From contig DATJHI010000039.1 in the NCBI GenBank assembly GCA_035493955.1, forward strand, positions 1 through 64,000: a stretch of 64,000 nt of DNA, given 5' to 3'. Source of the stretch: NCED01 sp035493955. GTDB taxonomy: Bacteria; Pseudomonadota; Alphaproteobacteria; Caulobacterales; Caulobacteraceae. The notes below the pieces were generated by a model, which was given only the letters and a program-made list of their open reading frames with translations, did not search any database and had not been told where the DNA came from. This document shows positions 40,725 to 49,430 of this stretch, one piece after another. Every line of letters begins with the position of its first letter. The first letter of the stretch is position 1. The translations under genes and the position numbers were made by a program.

Positions 40725-42998
40725 CTAGTAGGCGATGCGGGCGTTGACGCCGATGACCCGCGGCGGGAGCGAGTAGACCACCGGCGGCCCGCCGACGGTC
40801 CGCGAAGCGCCCGTGACCCCGGCGATGTCGGTGAGGTTCTGCGCAAACAGATAGATGCCCCGCTTGCCGTTCTCGATGCCGATGCGCAGGTTCACGGTCC
40901 CGTAGTCGCCATAAGTGGTGAAATTCGGGTCGGTCGTCCGGAACGTCGTCTGCATTTGGCCGGTGTAGGCGTAGTCGAGCCGGACGAGGCCGTCGTAGCC
41001 GCTGAAGACCGGCCAGGTGTAGGTGGCGTTCATCGAGGCGTTGAACTTCGGGACGCTCGGCAGGCGGTCGCCCGCCCGGCCGGTGGTGGCCGTCACCAGG
41101 ACCGAGGCGTTGCGCTGATCCTCGGTGAGCCTGGCGTCGATGTAGCCAGCCGCGGCGCCCAGGGTGAAGCCCCTCGCTGGACGGGCGGTGACTTCCAGTT
41201 CCCCCCCCTTCACGCGGGCGGCCCCCGCATTGGTGATGAAGGAAAAGGCGTTGTCGGCGGTTCGCGCCGAGGTCTGGATGTTGGTCCAGTCCGTCTGGTA
41301 GGCGGCCAGATTGGCCACGAGGGCGCCGTTCAGCCAACTGGTCTTCAGACCGACCTCGTAGTTCCAAAGCTTGTCGGCCCCGTAGGGCACCAGGCCCTGC
41401 GGCAGAACGGGGATGTTGTTGGCCCCGCCGGGCCGGAAGCCTTGGGCGGCCGTAACATAGCCCATGATCCGCGAGGAGAACTTGTAGCTGGCGTTGAACT
41501 TGGTCAGCCAGCCCTTGGCGTTGGCGCCCGCCTCCGAATAGGGCGCGGAGACGCCGCCGAAGACCCGGTCGCCCAGGGGCGTCTCGCCGGACGTCACCTT
41601 CTCGTAATCGTACCGGCGCGCGCCCACCGTCAGGGTCAGGGGCTCGACCGGATTGTAGGACACCTCCGCGAAGGCCGCCTTCTGCGTGACGTCGGTGGCG
41701 ACCCAGCGATAGGCCCGGTTCTGCAGCGGCATGTAGAAGTCGCCAGTCAACGGATTGGCCAGTGAGGTGTTGCTGTCGATATAGTCGTTTCGGTGCTCGT
41801 AATAGGCCCCGAGGGTCCAGGTGAGCGGGCCGTTTCCTCTGGAACTGGCGCGCACCTCCAGAGTCCGCGATTTCAGGTAACCTGGCTGCCAGCCGCCTAT
41901 GGGAAACTGGCCGCTGAGGCTCGTCGCGAAGGTCGATTGCTGGGCCGGGGTGCAGGACGCCGTAATGCTGTAGAAGCGCTGGCAAGCCGCGTTGCTGGTC
42001 AGGAGCGGGACATAGCTCGCGGTGAAGTCCGTGGCGCGCAGGATCTCGTATTTGTAGTACGAACCCGTCGCCGTCAAAGTGACCCCGGGGAGTTCCCAGT
42101 TGTACGTCAGGTTGAAGAGATTCAGCGTATTGTTGAATGGAAGCTTGACCCTGGAGTCGGTGTTGAATTCGCCCAGCGAAGGATACCAGCCTTCCTGATC
42201 GTCGGCGTCGGTCTTCTGGTACAGATAGGTGCCCGTCAGGTTCATGTCCGGCGTGGGCGTCCAGGTCAGCAGACCGCGCGCGCCCACCGACTTGCTGTCG
42301 TTGACGTCCTTGGTCCCCAAACGGATGTTGTCCACGAAGCCGCCGCGCTTTTCGTAGAAGGTGACCAGGCGGAGGGCGAGCTTGTCCTCGGCGATGGGGT
42401 AGTTGACCATTCCCTTGGCGAAGTAGCCGGCGGAACCGTTCCGCATGGTGGACGCCTGGCCCTCGGCGGCCATTTCCCACTCATGGGTGTTCGGCTTGTT
42501 GAAGATCAGACGCAGGGTGCCGCCCATGGACGATGAGCCATAGAGGGTGCCTTGCGGGCCGCGGAGGACCTCCACCCGCGCCACGTCGAAGAGATTCAGG
42601 TCCGCGGATCCGCCGCCCGGGTCCTGGGTGGTTCCGCTCGGTCCTGTGATCGGGGTCTCGTCGTAGTACAGGCCGACGGTCGCCTCCCCGGCCGAATTGA
42701 TGCCGCGGATGCTGATGCGGGCGCCCCCGAGGCCGCCCTGGGTCAGGTTTAGGTTCGGCACCTGCCGGAAGTAGTCCGGGAGGTTGGTGGCCCCCATTTC
42801 GCTGATATTTTTCTCCGTGACCGCGACGACGCTGATGGGCGTCTGCTGCAGGACAGTGGAGCGGCGCAACGAGGTGACAACGATGTCCTGGACGCCAGTG
42901 GCGTCATCCTTGGCGACGCTGCTTTGCGCGAAGGCGATGGACGAAACGAGCGAACAGGTCAGGCTCGTCGCCAAGAAGAATAGCGCTTTACGAGTCAT
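40725..42998 (-). CDS. TonB-dependent outer-membrane receptor
   Basis: 757-residue receptor. Signal peptide 1-25 (LFFLATSLTCSLVSSIAFA). A TonB-box-like start VQDIVVTSLRRS is followed by the plug domain: QTPISVVAVTEKNI, LPDYFRQVPNLNL, ISIRGINSAGEATVG and VEVLRGPQGTLYGSSSMGG. A 22-strand barrel follows, ending in a terminal aromatic strand (PPRVIGVNARIAY) used for BamA insertion. The NVLGLYYDETPIT-type segment (VGLYYDETPITG) puts it in the common sphingomonad/caulobacter IroN-like group whose substrates are varied organics. It is upstream of the M20 hydrolase and downstream of the PucR-type regulator. Confidence 0.92.
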   Translation of the reverse strand: MTRKALFFLATSLTCSLVSSIAFAQSSVAKDDATGVQDIVVTSLRRSTVLQQTPISVVAVTEKNISEMGATNLPDYFRQVPNLNLTQGGLGGARISIRGINSAGEATVGLYYDETPITGPSGTTQDPGGGSADLNLFDVARVEVLRGPQGTLYGSSSMGGTLRLIFNKPNTHEWEMAAEGQASTMRNGSAGYFAKGMVNYPIAEDKLALRLVTFYEKRGGFVDNIRLGTKDVNDSKSVGARGLLTWTPTPDMNLTGTYLYQKTDADDQEGWYPSLGEFNTDSRVKLPFNNTLNLFNLTYNWELPGVTLTATGSYYKYEILRATDFTASYVPLLTSNAACQRFYSITASCTPAQQSTFATSLSGQFPIGGWQPGYLKSRTLEVRASSRGNGPLTWTLGAYYEHRNDYIDSNTSLANPLTGDFYMPLQNRAYRWVATDVTQKAAFAEVSYNPVEPLTLTVGARRYDYEKVTSGETPLGDRVFGGVSAPYSEAGANAKGWLTKFNASYKFSSRIMGYVTAAQGFRPGGANNIPVLPQGLVPYGADKLWNYEVGLKTSWLNGALVANLAAYQTDWTNIQTSARTADNAFSFITNAGAARVKGGELEVTARPARGFTLGAAAGYIDARLTEDQRNASVLVTATTGRAGDRLPSVPKFNASMNATYTWPVFSGYDGLVRLDYAYTGQMQTTFRTTDPNFTTYGDYGTVNLRIGIENGKRGIYLFAQNLTDIAGVTGASRTVGGPPVVYSLPPRVIGVNARIAY

Positions 42999-43482
42999 GC
43001 TTCTTCAATTCCCCTCAATTGATCGATGTGCCGAAATGCATGAAAACGACGATCCGGGAGACTAAGCCGCCCAGGACCGGGACGCCGAGCAACCTCAGAA
43101 TATTCTTTCAAATACATCTGTAGCTGCACGTTCATCATCTAAGATCCCCGGGAAATCCGGAGACCGTCACGCGTGTTCCGTTGGAGAATTTCCGCTCGTC
43201 GTTGAATTGCGAGGGACTCGACGTCATGAAAGCGCCACAGCCTTCCTTTAAGAAGGCCTTGGCCACCACAGCAGCAACGAAGTCTTCGCTGGGCGTCATT
43301 GGGTCTCGCCTCCCGCATAGCGCGGTTTATGAAAGCTAACCTCGGACCAAAGCGCCCCTCTTCCCCCTGGTGAGAGCAAAGGAAGACAAAGCTGCTCCTA
43401 CGATACGCAGCAAGCTCGGCCGAATGCGGATGAACGGTCGCGGCCGGATCGCAGCGACGACCTCGGAGCTGGAAAACGGCGG
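42999..43482. other. 484-nt region between the TonB receptor and PucR-type genes
   Basis: Contains one possible short gene (43135-43299, described separately). The remainder holds the presumed receptor promoter: an AT-rich patch with the palindrome AGAATATTCT at 43097-43106, unusual in this GC-rich sequence. Nothing else is recognised. Confidence 0.5.
43135..43299 (-). CDS. Possible small protein of 54 residues
   Basis: Short open frame not matching any family that I recognise. It opens MTPSEDFVAAVVAKAFLKEG and ends in VTVSGFPGDLR. GGAGG lies 9 nt upstream of the ATG at 43299, a good ribosome-binding site. It stands between the PucR-type regulator and the TonB receptor on the same strand. 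Against it: no homologue is known to me and the spacing to its neighbours (about 135 and 180 nt) leaves room for chance. A small helical protein or a leader peptide for the receptor transcript would both fit. Confidence 0.4.
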   Translation of the reverse strand: MTPSEDFVAAVVAKAFLKEGCGAFMTSSPSQFNDERKFSNGTRVTVSGFPGDLR

Positions 43483-45279
43483 CTAGCGCGCGTCCAGGTT
43501 GATGACGTCGTGCAGGTGGATGGCCAGCTCCACCGCGAAGCGCCGCTCCGGGGTCTCGACGTCTATGCCGAACAGTTCCTGGATCCGGGTCAGACGATAG
43601 CGCAGCGTCGTCACATGCAGGTCCAGCGCATTGGCGCAGGCCTGGCTGCGGCACCCTTCCCGCAGGTAGGTGCAGAGCGTCTCGAGATAAGGCGTCCCAT
43701 GCTCCCGGTCGTGGGCGGCGATCACGCCCACGCTCTCCTGGACGAAGCTGCGCACATCGGCGGCGTCGGCGGCGGTGACCAGCATGGGCAGCGGCCCGAA
43801 ATCCTGGTTGGAGAGCACGCCCGTGCTGCCGAAGCTCTGCGCGATCCGAATCCGCCGCCGGCACCGTTCCCACGCCGTCGCGTAGTCGGTCACGGACGCG
43901 CAGCGCTCCGAAAGCAAAACGATAGGGGGCTGGCCGAAGTAGCGCGTCACCTCGCTCGCCAACCGCGGCAGGACCTTGTCCAGACGGCCGGCCGCGCGGG
44001 CGTCCTCACAGGCCACCAGGCAGACCAGGCTGCTTTCGTGAACCAGAGTGGCGGCGCTGAGGCCGTTCTGCTCCATGAGCCGGGCGGCCACGTGATGCAG
44101 GTCCACCGCCGACCAGCGGGGATCGCCCGCCCCCGACGGCAGTTCGACGACCAGCATCTGGCGGGGATTAGCCAGATTGAGGCCAAGGCGCTGGGCGCGC
44201 TGAAGGACGTCTTCGACATCGCGCCAGCGGCGTTCGACGATCTCGCGGAACAGTTCGCTCAGGGTGCGGGTCTCGAAGCGGAAGCGCACGAAGCTGCGCA
44301 TCAACTGGACGCTCAACGCGAACCGCGCGCTCTCAAGCAGGAGCAGATCGAGGTCGCTGAACTCCCGCTGCGTGGGAAAGATCATCAAGGCGCCCACGGC
44401 CTCGCCGTCGACGGTGAGCGGCTCGATCTTGGGCGCGACCAGGAGACGGTGCGGGCCGCTCTCGAGGACCAGGGTTTCGGGCGCCTCCCGCGGCTGGTCC
44501 AGCGCGGCCCTGGCGGCCTTGATCAGCGGCCGGTGCAAGGCGGTGTCGACGGCCCCGCGCCAAGCCTCGTCGTCGAAGTGGGCCTGGCTGGGCGACCGGC
44601 CGGCGACGACGCTGTTGGTCGAGAAATCGACGACGACCAGCGGATTGGGCAGAAGCCTCTCGATGGCGGCGGCCAGAGAGGCGACCGGAGCGCCGGAGAG
44701 GGCCTGGTTGAGGAAGGAGGTATGACCTTCGAGGGCCGACTGCAGGCGTTCACCCGCCCGTCGCTCCTCCAGCAGGCGATGCTGTTTCTCCACCGCGATC
44801 TCGCCCAGGTGCACGATGAGGCCGATGAAGGCCAGCTCGTCCTCCGAGACGTCTTTCAGGTGGCGCGAGATCACGCTCATGACCATCGGCCGCCCCTCGT
44901 CGTCGAGACAGCTCATGGGCACGACCAGCACGGTCCGGTAATCCCGCTCGAACGCCTCGCGCCGGTAGCCCGGGAACTCCTCGGATTCGCGGGCGTCGCG
45001 GATGTAGACCGGCTCGTTTCGGGTCAGCGCGATGACGGCCGGGCTGGTGGCGAGCTCCCAGCGATCGGACAGGGGCTTGCCCAGCAGGGTCGGATCGTAG
45101 CGGCACATCACGTAGGCGAAGCCGTGAACGGCGTCGATGCTCATGATCGAGCCCATGCTCCAGTCGGCATGGCGGCAAGCGGCGAGGACTAGCTGACTGA
45201 GGACCGTCGGGAGATCGATGCCCGAATTGATCAGGCTGGCGACATCTCGAAGAGATCGAATGCGCGACCTCTGATCCAA
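43483..45279 (-). CDS. PucR-type transcriptional regulator with N-terminal GAF domain
   Basis: About 598 residues. N-terminal GAF-like sensor (IRSLRDVASLINSGIDLPTV, then YRTVLVVPMSC), a middle section with a second GAF-like part, and a C-terminal PucR-family helix-turn-helix: LETLCTYLREGCRSQACANAL then HVTTLRYRLTRIQELFGID. Regulators of this type control purine, GABA and other nitrogen catabolism. The frame is open up to 45429, but TTG 45279 has GGAG 6 nt upstream and leaves 173 nt for divergent promoters with the AA_synth gene; the start is uncertain. A regulator between the two arms of the catabolic island is the best candidate for its local control. Confidence 0.8.
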   Translation of the reverse strand: MDQRSRIRSLRDVASLINSGIDLPTVLSQLVLAACRHADWSMGSIMSIDAVHGFAYVMCRYDPTLLGKPLSDRWELATSPAVIALTRNEPVYIRDARESEEFPGYRREAFERDYRTVLVVPMSCLDDEGRPMVMSVISRHLKDVSEDELAFIGLIVHLGEIAVEKQHRLLEERRAGERLQSALEGHTSFLNQALSGAPVASLAAAIERLLPNPLVVVDFSTNSVVAGRSPSQAHFDDEAWRGAVDTALHRPLIKAARAALDQPREAPETLVLESGPHRLLVAPKIEPLTVDGEAVGALMIFPTQREFSDLDLLLLESARFALSVQLMRSFVRFRFETRTLSELFREIVERRWRDVEDVLQRAQRLGLNLANPRQMLVVELPSGAGDPRWSAVDLHHVAARLMEQNGLSAATLVHESSLVCLVACEDARAAGRLDKVLPRLASEVTRYFGQPPIVLLSERCASVTDYATAWERCRRRIRIAQSFGSTGVLSNQDFGPLPMLVTAADAADVRSFVQESVGVIAAHDREHGTPYLETLCTYLREGCRSQACANALDLHVTTLRYRLTRIQELFGIDVETPERRFAVELAIHLHDVINLDAR

Positions 45280-45452
45280 AACAGGCTCCCGGTCTGGGAC
45301 GGCAACGTAAGACCGTACGCCACGGACACGCGCATAGCCTACGCCATTTCCGAGCACGTCTCGCGCAATTCGTCCTTCGAACAGGAGAATGAAGGCCCCT
45401 GCCCGCCCTCTGTACAGTTTGGGTCCCACCCAGCCACAGAAGAAGCAGCGAC

Positions 45453-46052
45453 ATGGATTTCGGCCTGAGGAAGATCAGCACCTTCGTCGAGGAGACCTTG
45501 ATCGAGGGCGGCCGTCCGACCGAGCGGCCGGTCACCATGGTGGTGGTGGCGGCGGTCCTTCGGAACCCCTGGGCGGGACAGGGCTTCGTCGAGGATCTTC
45601 AGCCGGAGATCCGTCGGGTCGCGCCCGTCCTCGGCAAGATCATGACCGACCGCCTGGTGGCCGCGATGCCGGCCCACCGGGTCGAAGCCTACGGCAAGAC
45701 CGCGGCGGTGGGCGTCAATGGCGAGATCGAGCACGGCTCGGCGCTGATCCACACCCTGCGGTTCGGGAACATCTTCCGCGAGGCCGTGGGCGGCACGACC
45801 TATCTGGAGTTCACCAATACCCGGGTGGGGCCGGGCGCGCTGCTGTCGCTGCCGATGATCCACAAGAGCGAATCCGGAAAACGATCGCATTTCCTGACCT
45901 CCACCTTCCAGATCGCCGACGCGCCGGTCGCCGACGAGGTGCTCGTCGCCATCGGCGCCTCCGACAGCGGACGGGCCCACCCCCGCATCGCCGACCGTTT
46001 CCAGGACATCGCTGCGATGGAGGCCGAGGCTGCCGCCGTCACGGGCGTCTGA
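45453..46052 (+). CDS. AA_synth (DUF1185) family protein
   Basis: 199-residue cytosolic protein of the amino-acid-synthesis (AA_synth/DUF1185) family. Features: ISTFVEETLIEGGRPTERPV, AVLRNPWAGQGFVEDL, YGKTAAVGVNGEIEHGSALI, and LPMIHKSESGKRSHFLTSTF. Despite its name, no biosynthetic reaction is established to my knowledge. These genes commonly accompany luciferase-type monooxygenases, flavin reductases and ALDHs in catabolic clusters, as here. It is 4 nt upstream of the second SSADH-like gene. A hydrolase or isomerase step on a ring-opened product is possible but unproven. Confidence 0.88.
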   Translation: MDFGLRKISTFVEETLIEGGRPTERPVTMVVVAAVLRNPWAGQGFVEDLQPEIRRVAPVLGKIMTDRLVAAMPAHRVEAYGKTAAVGVNGEIEHGSALIHTLRFGNIFREAVGGTTYLEFTNTRVGPGALLSLPMIHKSESGKRSHFLTSTFQIADAPVADEVLVAIGASDSGRAHPRIADRFQDIAAMEAEAAAVTGV

Positions 46053-46056
46053 TCCC

Positions 46057-47514
46057 ATGAACCCGATCGGCCTGGCCGACCCGGCCCTGCTGCGCACGCA
46101 GGCGTTCATCGACGGCCTGTGGCGCGACGCGCAAGGCGGCGCGACCTTGCGCGTCGACAACCCGTCAACCGGGGCCCCGATAGGTTTCGTGCCAGACTGT
46201 GGGATCGCGGAAACCGCAGAGGCGATTGCGGCGGCAGACGCCGCGTTCGAAGGGTGGAAAGCCGCTCCATCGGCCCATCGCGGGGCGATGCTGGAGCGTT
46301 GGGGCAAGCTGATCCTCGCCAACGCCGAAGACCTGGCGCGCATCCTGACCGCCGAACAGGGCAAGCCGCTCGCGGAGGCCAGGGCCGAGGTGCTTTATGG
46401 CGCGCGTTTCGTGACGTGGTTCGCCGAGGAGAGCCGGCGCCTCTACGGTTCGACCATTCCGGCCCCGAGCGAGGATCGTCGGATCCTGGTGCTGAAGGAG
46501 CCGGTCGGCGTCTCCGCCGCCATAACCCCCTGGAACTTCCCGATCGCGATGGTGACCAGGAAGGTCGCTCCGGCGCTGGCCGCCGGCTGCCCGATGATCG
46601 TCAAACCGTCGGAGATCACGCCCTATTCCGCCCTGGCGCTCGCCGAGCTTGCCCACAGGGCGGGGGTTCCGGCCGGCGTACTGAGCGTTGTGACCGGCCG
46701 TCCCGAAGCCATCGGCGAAGCGCTGTGCGCCAGCCCGCAGGTGAGGAAGCTTTCGTTCACGGGCTCGACCCGGGTGGGGGCGATGCTGATGCGTCAGTGC
46801 GCCGACACCGTGAAGAAGCTCAGCCTGGAGCTCGGCGGCAACGCGCCCTTCATCGTCTTCGAAGACGCCGACCTCGACCTGGCCGTCGCCGGCCTCATCG
46901 CCAGCAAGTTCCGCAACGCAGGCCAGACCTGCGTCTGCGCCAACCGCATCCTCGTACAGGACAGGGTCTACGACATCTTCGCCGCCAAGCTGGTGGCGGC
47001 CGTCGCCGGCCTGAAGCCCGCGGACGGCTTCGCGGAAGACTCCACGCTCGGACCGCTGATCAATGCGGCGGCGGTCGCCAAGGTGGAGGCCCATATGGCC
47101 GACGCGCTCGCCAAGGGCGGACGGCGGCTGACTCCCGTCCCTGGAGAAAGGAGCGGCCAATTCGTGGCCCCGATCGTGATCGGCGAGGCCGACGCCTCCA
47201 TGCGGCTCGCCCATGAGGAGACCTTCGGGCCCCTGGCTCCGCTTTTCCGGTTCGGCTCCGAGGACGAGGCGGTCGCGCTCGCGAATGCGACGCCCTACGG
47301 CCTGGCCGCCTACTTCTACACCGGCGACCTGCGGCGCTCCTGGCGCGTGGCCGAGCGGCTCGAGGCCGGCATGATCGGCCTCAATACCGGAAACATCTCG
47401 ATGGAGGTCGCGCCCTTCGGCGGGGTCAAACAATCCGGCTTCGGCCGCGAGGGCGCCCAACTGGGCATTGAGGAGTACCTCGTGACCAAGACCGTCCACA
47501 TCGCCGGTCTGTAG
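46057..47514 (+). CDS. Succinate-semialdehyde dehydrogenase-like aldehyde dehydrogenase (second)
   Basis: 485-residue GabD-type ALDH. Segments: ILVLKEPVGVSAAITPWNFP (oxyanion Asn), LSLELGGNAPFIVFEDADLD (general base), FRNAGQTCVCANRILVQDRV (catalytic Cys) and APFGGVKQSGFGREGAQLG. It is in an operon with AA_synth and is divergent from the PucR-type regulator. It is clearly distinct from the enzyme at 35807, so the island has two semialdehyde dehydrogenases. In trigonelline breakdown TgnE is the enzyme of this type that makes succinate. Confidence 0.9.
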   Translation: MNPIGLADPALLRTQAFIDGLWRDAQGGATLRVDNPSTGAPIGFVPDCGIAETAEAIAAADAAFEGWKAAPSAHRGAMLERWGKLILANAEDLARILTAEQGKPLAEARAEVLYGARFVTWFAEESRRLYGSTIPAPSEDRRILVLKEPVGVSAAITPWNFPIAMVTRKVAPALAAGCPMIVKPSEITPYSALALAELAHRAGVPAGVLSVVTGRPEAIGEALCASPQVRKLSFTGSTRVGAMLMRQCADTVKKLSLELGGNAPFIVFEDADLDLAVAGLIASKFRNAGQTCVCANRILVQDRVYDIFAAKLVAAVAGLKPADGFAEDSTLGPLINAAAVAKVEAHMADALAKGGRRLTPVPGERSGQFVAPIVIGEADASMRLAHEETFGPLAPLFRFGSEDEAVALANATPYGLAAYFYTGDLRRSWRVAERLEAGMIGLNTGNISMEVAPFGGVKQSGFGREGAQLGIEEYLVTKTVHIAGL

Positions 47515-47681
47515 CCCCCGCACCGGCTGATCGGGCCGCCACCTGCCGGAGGGCCGCGGTTTCGGCCTTCCCGAGCAACAAAGGGCCTGGCGCTTCCCCG
47601 AGGCGTAGGAAGACAGGGTCGTCCACACCGTCCCACGCTGAGCGGACCATCCAGTCGGCCCGACCCGAAGGAAAAACCGCG

Positions 47682-49112
47682 ATGTTCACCTGTTCGCCTG
47701 GCGAGGAAAGCAAGCCGCAGGGTTACGACTGCCCGTGCCACAATCCGGCGTTCGCCCGCCTTTCCGCCCGGATGGCGAACGAATTCTCCCGGCGGTCGGT
47801 CCTGCGCGGAGCCGCCGCCGGCGCCGCCACGGCGGCGTTCTGGCCGGTTGTCGCTTCGGCCCATATTCCGGAGGCGCCCAAGAGCGCCGTGGCCTTCACC
47901 AACGCCAAGGTGTTCGACGGCAAGTCCAACAAGCTGCTGACCGGCGTCCGGGTGGTGGTGCAGGGCGACCGGATCAAGGCGCTCGAAGCAGGCGACAAGC
48001 CGTTGGACGGGGCGACGCAGGTCATCGACTGCGGCGGGCGCACCCTGATGCCCGGCCTGATCGACGCCCACTGGCACGCCATGGGGGCGGGGATGCCGTT
48101 CAACGATATGGACAAGGCCGACGTCGGCTATCTCAACCTCGTCGCGGGCGAGGAGGCGGAACGCACCGTGCTGCGGGGGTTCACCAGCGTCCGCGACGTG
48201 GGCGGCCCGAGCTTCGGCCTCAAGCGCGCCATCGATACGGGCGTGACGCCCGGTCCCCGGATCTGGCCGTCGGGCGCGGCGATCTCGCAGACCGGGGGCC
48301 ATGGAGACCACAGGACAGCCAGCGAAGTGGCGGCGGGGCGGGAGTCCCCGAACGTCGCCGACGGCGTGGACGCCATGCTCAAGTGCGTGCGCGAGCAGTT
48401 GCTGCTCGGCGCCAGCCACATCAAGCTTTGCGCCGGCGGCGGGATCTGGTCCGACTACGACCCGATCGACAGCACCCAGTACACCGAAGCCGAACTGCGC
48501 GCCGCCGTGGAGGCCGCGGAGAACTGGAACACCTACGTCACCGTCCACGCCTACACCCCGCGGGCCGTCCAGACGGCCGTGCGCGCCGGCGTGAAGTGCA
48601 TCGAACACGGGCACCTGATCGACGAGGAGACCGCGCGCATCCTCGCAGACAAGGGCATCTGGCTTTCGCTGCAGCCCTTCCTCGACAACGCCTTCTCCCC
48701 CATCGACACCGACCCGAAACGCCGGGTCAAACAGATCGCCGTCCATCAGGGGACGGACACGGCCTACGGCTTCGCCAAGAAGTACAAGATCAAGACCGCC
48801 TGGGGCACGGACATCGGCGGCGGCCCTCAATGGACGGTCAACCAGGGCGGGCTGCTGGCGAGCCTGGACCGCTGGTACACGCCGGTCGAAATCCTGAAGA
48901 TGGCCACCGGCGCCAACGGCGAATTGTGCGCCCTGAGCGGGCCGCGCAATCCGTATCCGGCCAAGATCGGCGTGATCGAGCCGGCCGCCTACGCCGACCT
49001 TCTGTTGGTGGACGGCGACCCCACCGCCGACATCCGGCTGGTCGCGGATCCGGGCAAGAACTTCAAGATCATCATGAAGGACGGGCGGATCTATAAAAAC
49101 ACCCTGGTCTAG
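47682..49112 (+). CDS. Tat-exported metal-dependent amidohydrolase
   Basis: 476-residue amidohydrolase-superfamily enzyme (imidazolonepropionase/prolidase-like group). The metal site is visible as DAHWHAMG, the carboxylated-Lys region ASHIKLCAGGG, VTVHAYTP, CIEHGHLID and AWGTDIGGGP. A twin-arginine signal FSRRSVLRGAAAG begins at residue 36. It is preceded by a 35-residue leader with three cysteines (MFTCSPG ... YDCPCHNP). The start at ATG 47682 has AAGGA upstream; an inner ATG at 47772 would give a normal-length Tat signal. It lies 167 nt after the SSADH-like gene. It hydrolyses a cyclic or peptide amide in the periplasm; substrate unknown. Confidence 0.85.
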   Translation: MFTCSPGEESKPQGYDCPCHNPAFARLSARMANEFSRRSVLRGAAAGAATAAFWPVVASAHIPEAPKSAVAFTNAKVFDGKSNKLLTGVRVVVQGDRIKALEAGDKPLDGATQVIDCGGRTLMPGLIDAHWHAMGAGMPFNDMDKADVGYLNLVAGEEAERTVLRGFTSVRDVGGPSFGLKRAIDTGVTPGPRIWPSGAAISQTGGHGDHRTASEVAAGRESPNVADGVDAMLKCVREQLLLGASHIKLCAGGGIWSDYDPIDSTQYTEAELRAAVEAAENWNTYVTVHAYTPRAVQTAVRAGVKCIEHGHLIDEETARILADKGIWLSLQPFLDNAFSPIDTDPKRRVKQIAVHQGTDTAYGFAKKYKIKTAWGTDIGGGPQWTVNQGGLLASLDRWYTPVEILKMATGANGELCALSGPRNPYPAKIGVIEPAAYADLLLVDGDPTADIRLVADPGKNFKIIMKDGRIYKNTLV

Positions 49113-49430
49113 CGGATCGGCCGCAGGCGCCGGGGCGGCGCATCGCGGTTCGCACTCCGATGATCGCCGGAGGCGCAGAAGCGGAGCGTCGGCCGTCTGA
49201 GCAGTTTAGATGTCGGCCTGCCCGGGACAAATCGCGCGGCGCATCCTAAGCCACTTAGGAGCGAGTGGGATCGCATCGCTCACGCCCAGGTAATGACTTT
49301 TCACCCTTAAGTAATGGCTTTCGAGCGACTCTCCCTCGCGTCCCGATTGTCGTCGTCGGGCTGTTGCGGGATCACCGCCGCCCACCGCGCGGTTCCGCAG
49401 ACAAAACAGCAGGGGGCTGTAAAGGACGCC
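49113..49430. other. 318-nt upstream region of the TonB-YfiR-kinase operon
   Basis: No gene. It holds the palindrome at 49244-49260 and a pair of direct repeats GTAATGACTTTTC (49290-49302) and GTAATGGCTTTC (49311-49322), spaced 21 nt start to start (two helical turns). The plus-strand frame that opens at 49314 is only an extension upstream of the receptor start. Confidence 0.55.
49244..49260. promoter_or_regulatory. Perfect 7-bp palindrome, candidate operator
   Basis: TCCTAAG-CCA-CTTAGGA, perfect arms of 7 bp with a 3-nt centre, about 170 nt upstream of the receptor start at 49431. It stands in a short AT-richer patch. No regulator can be named. Confidence 0.5.

Noticed and set aside
40711..42480. 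N-terminal extension of the M20 amidohydrolase frame across the TonB receptor gene
   Set aside because: The true start is GTG 40710 with a signal peptide; the extension is the antisense-free alternate frame of the receptor.
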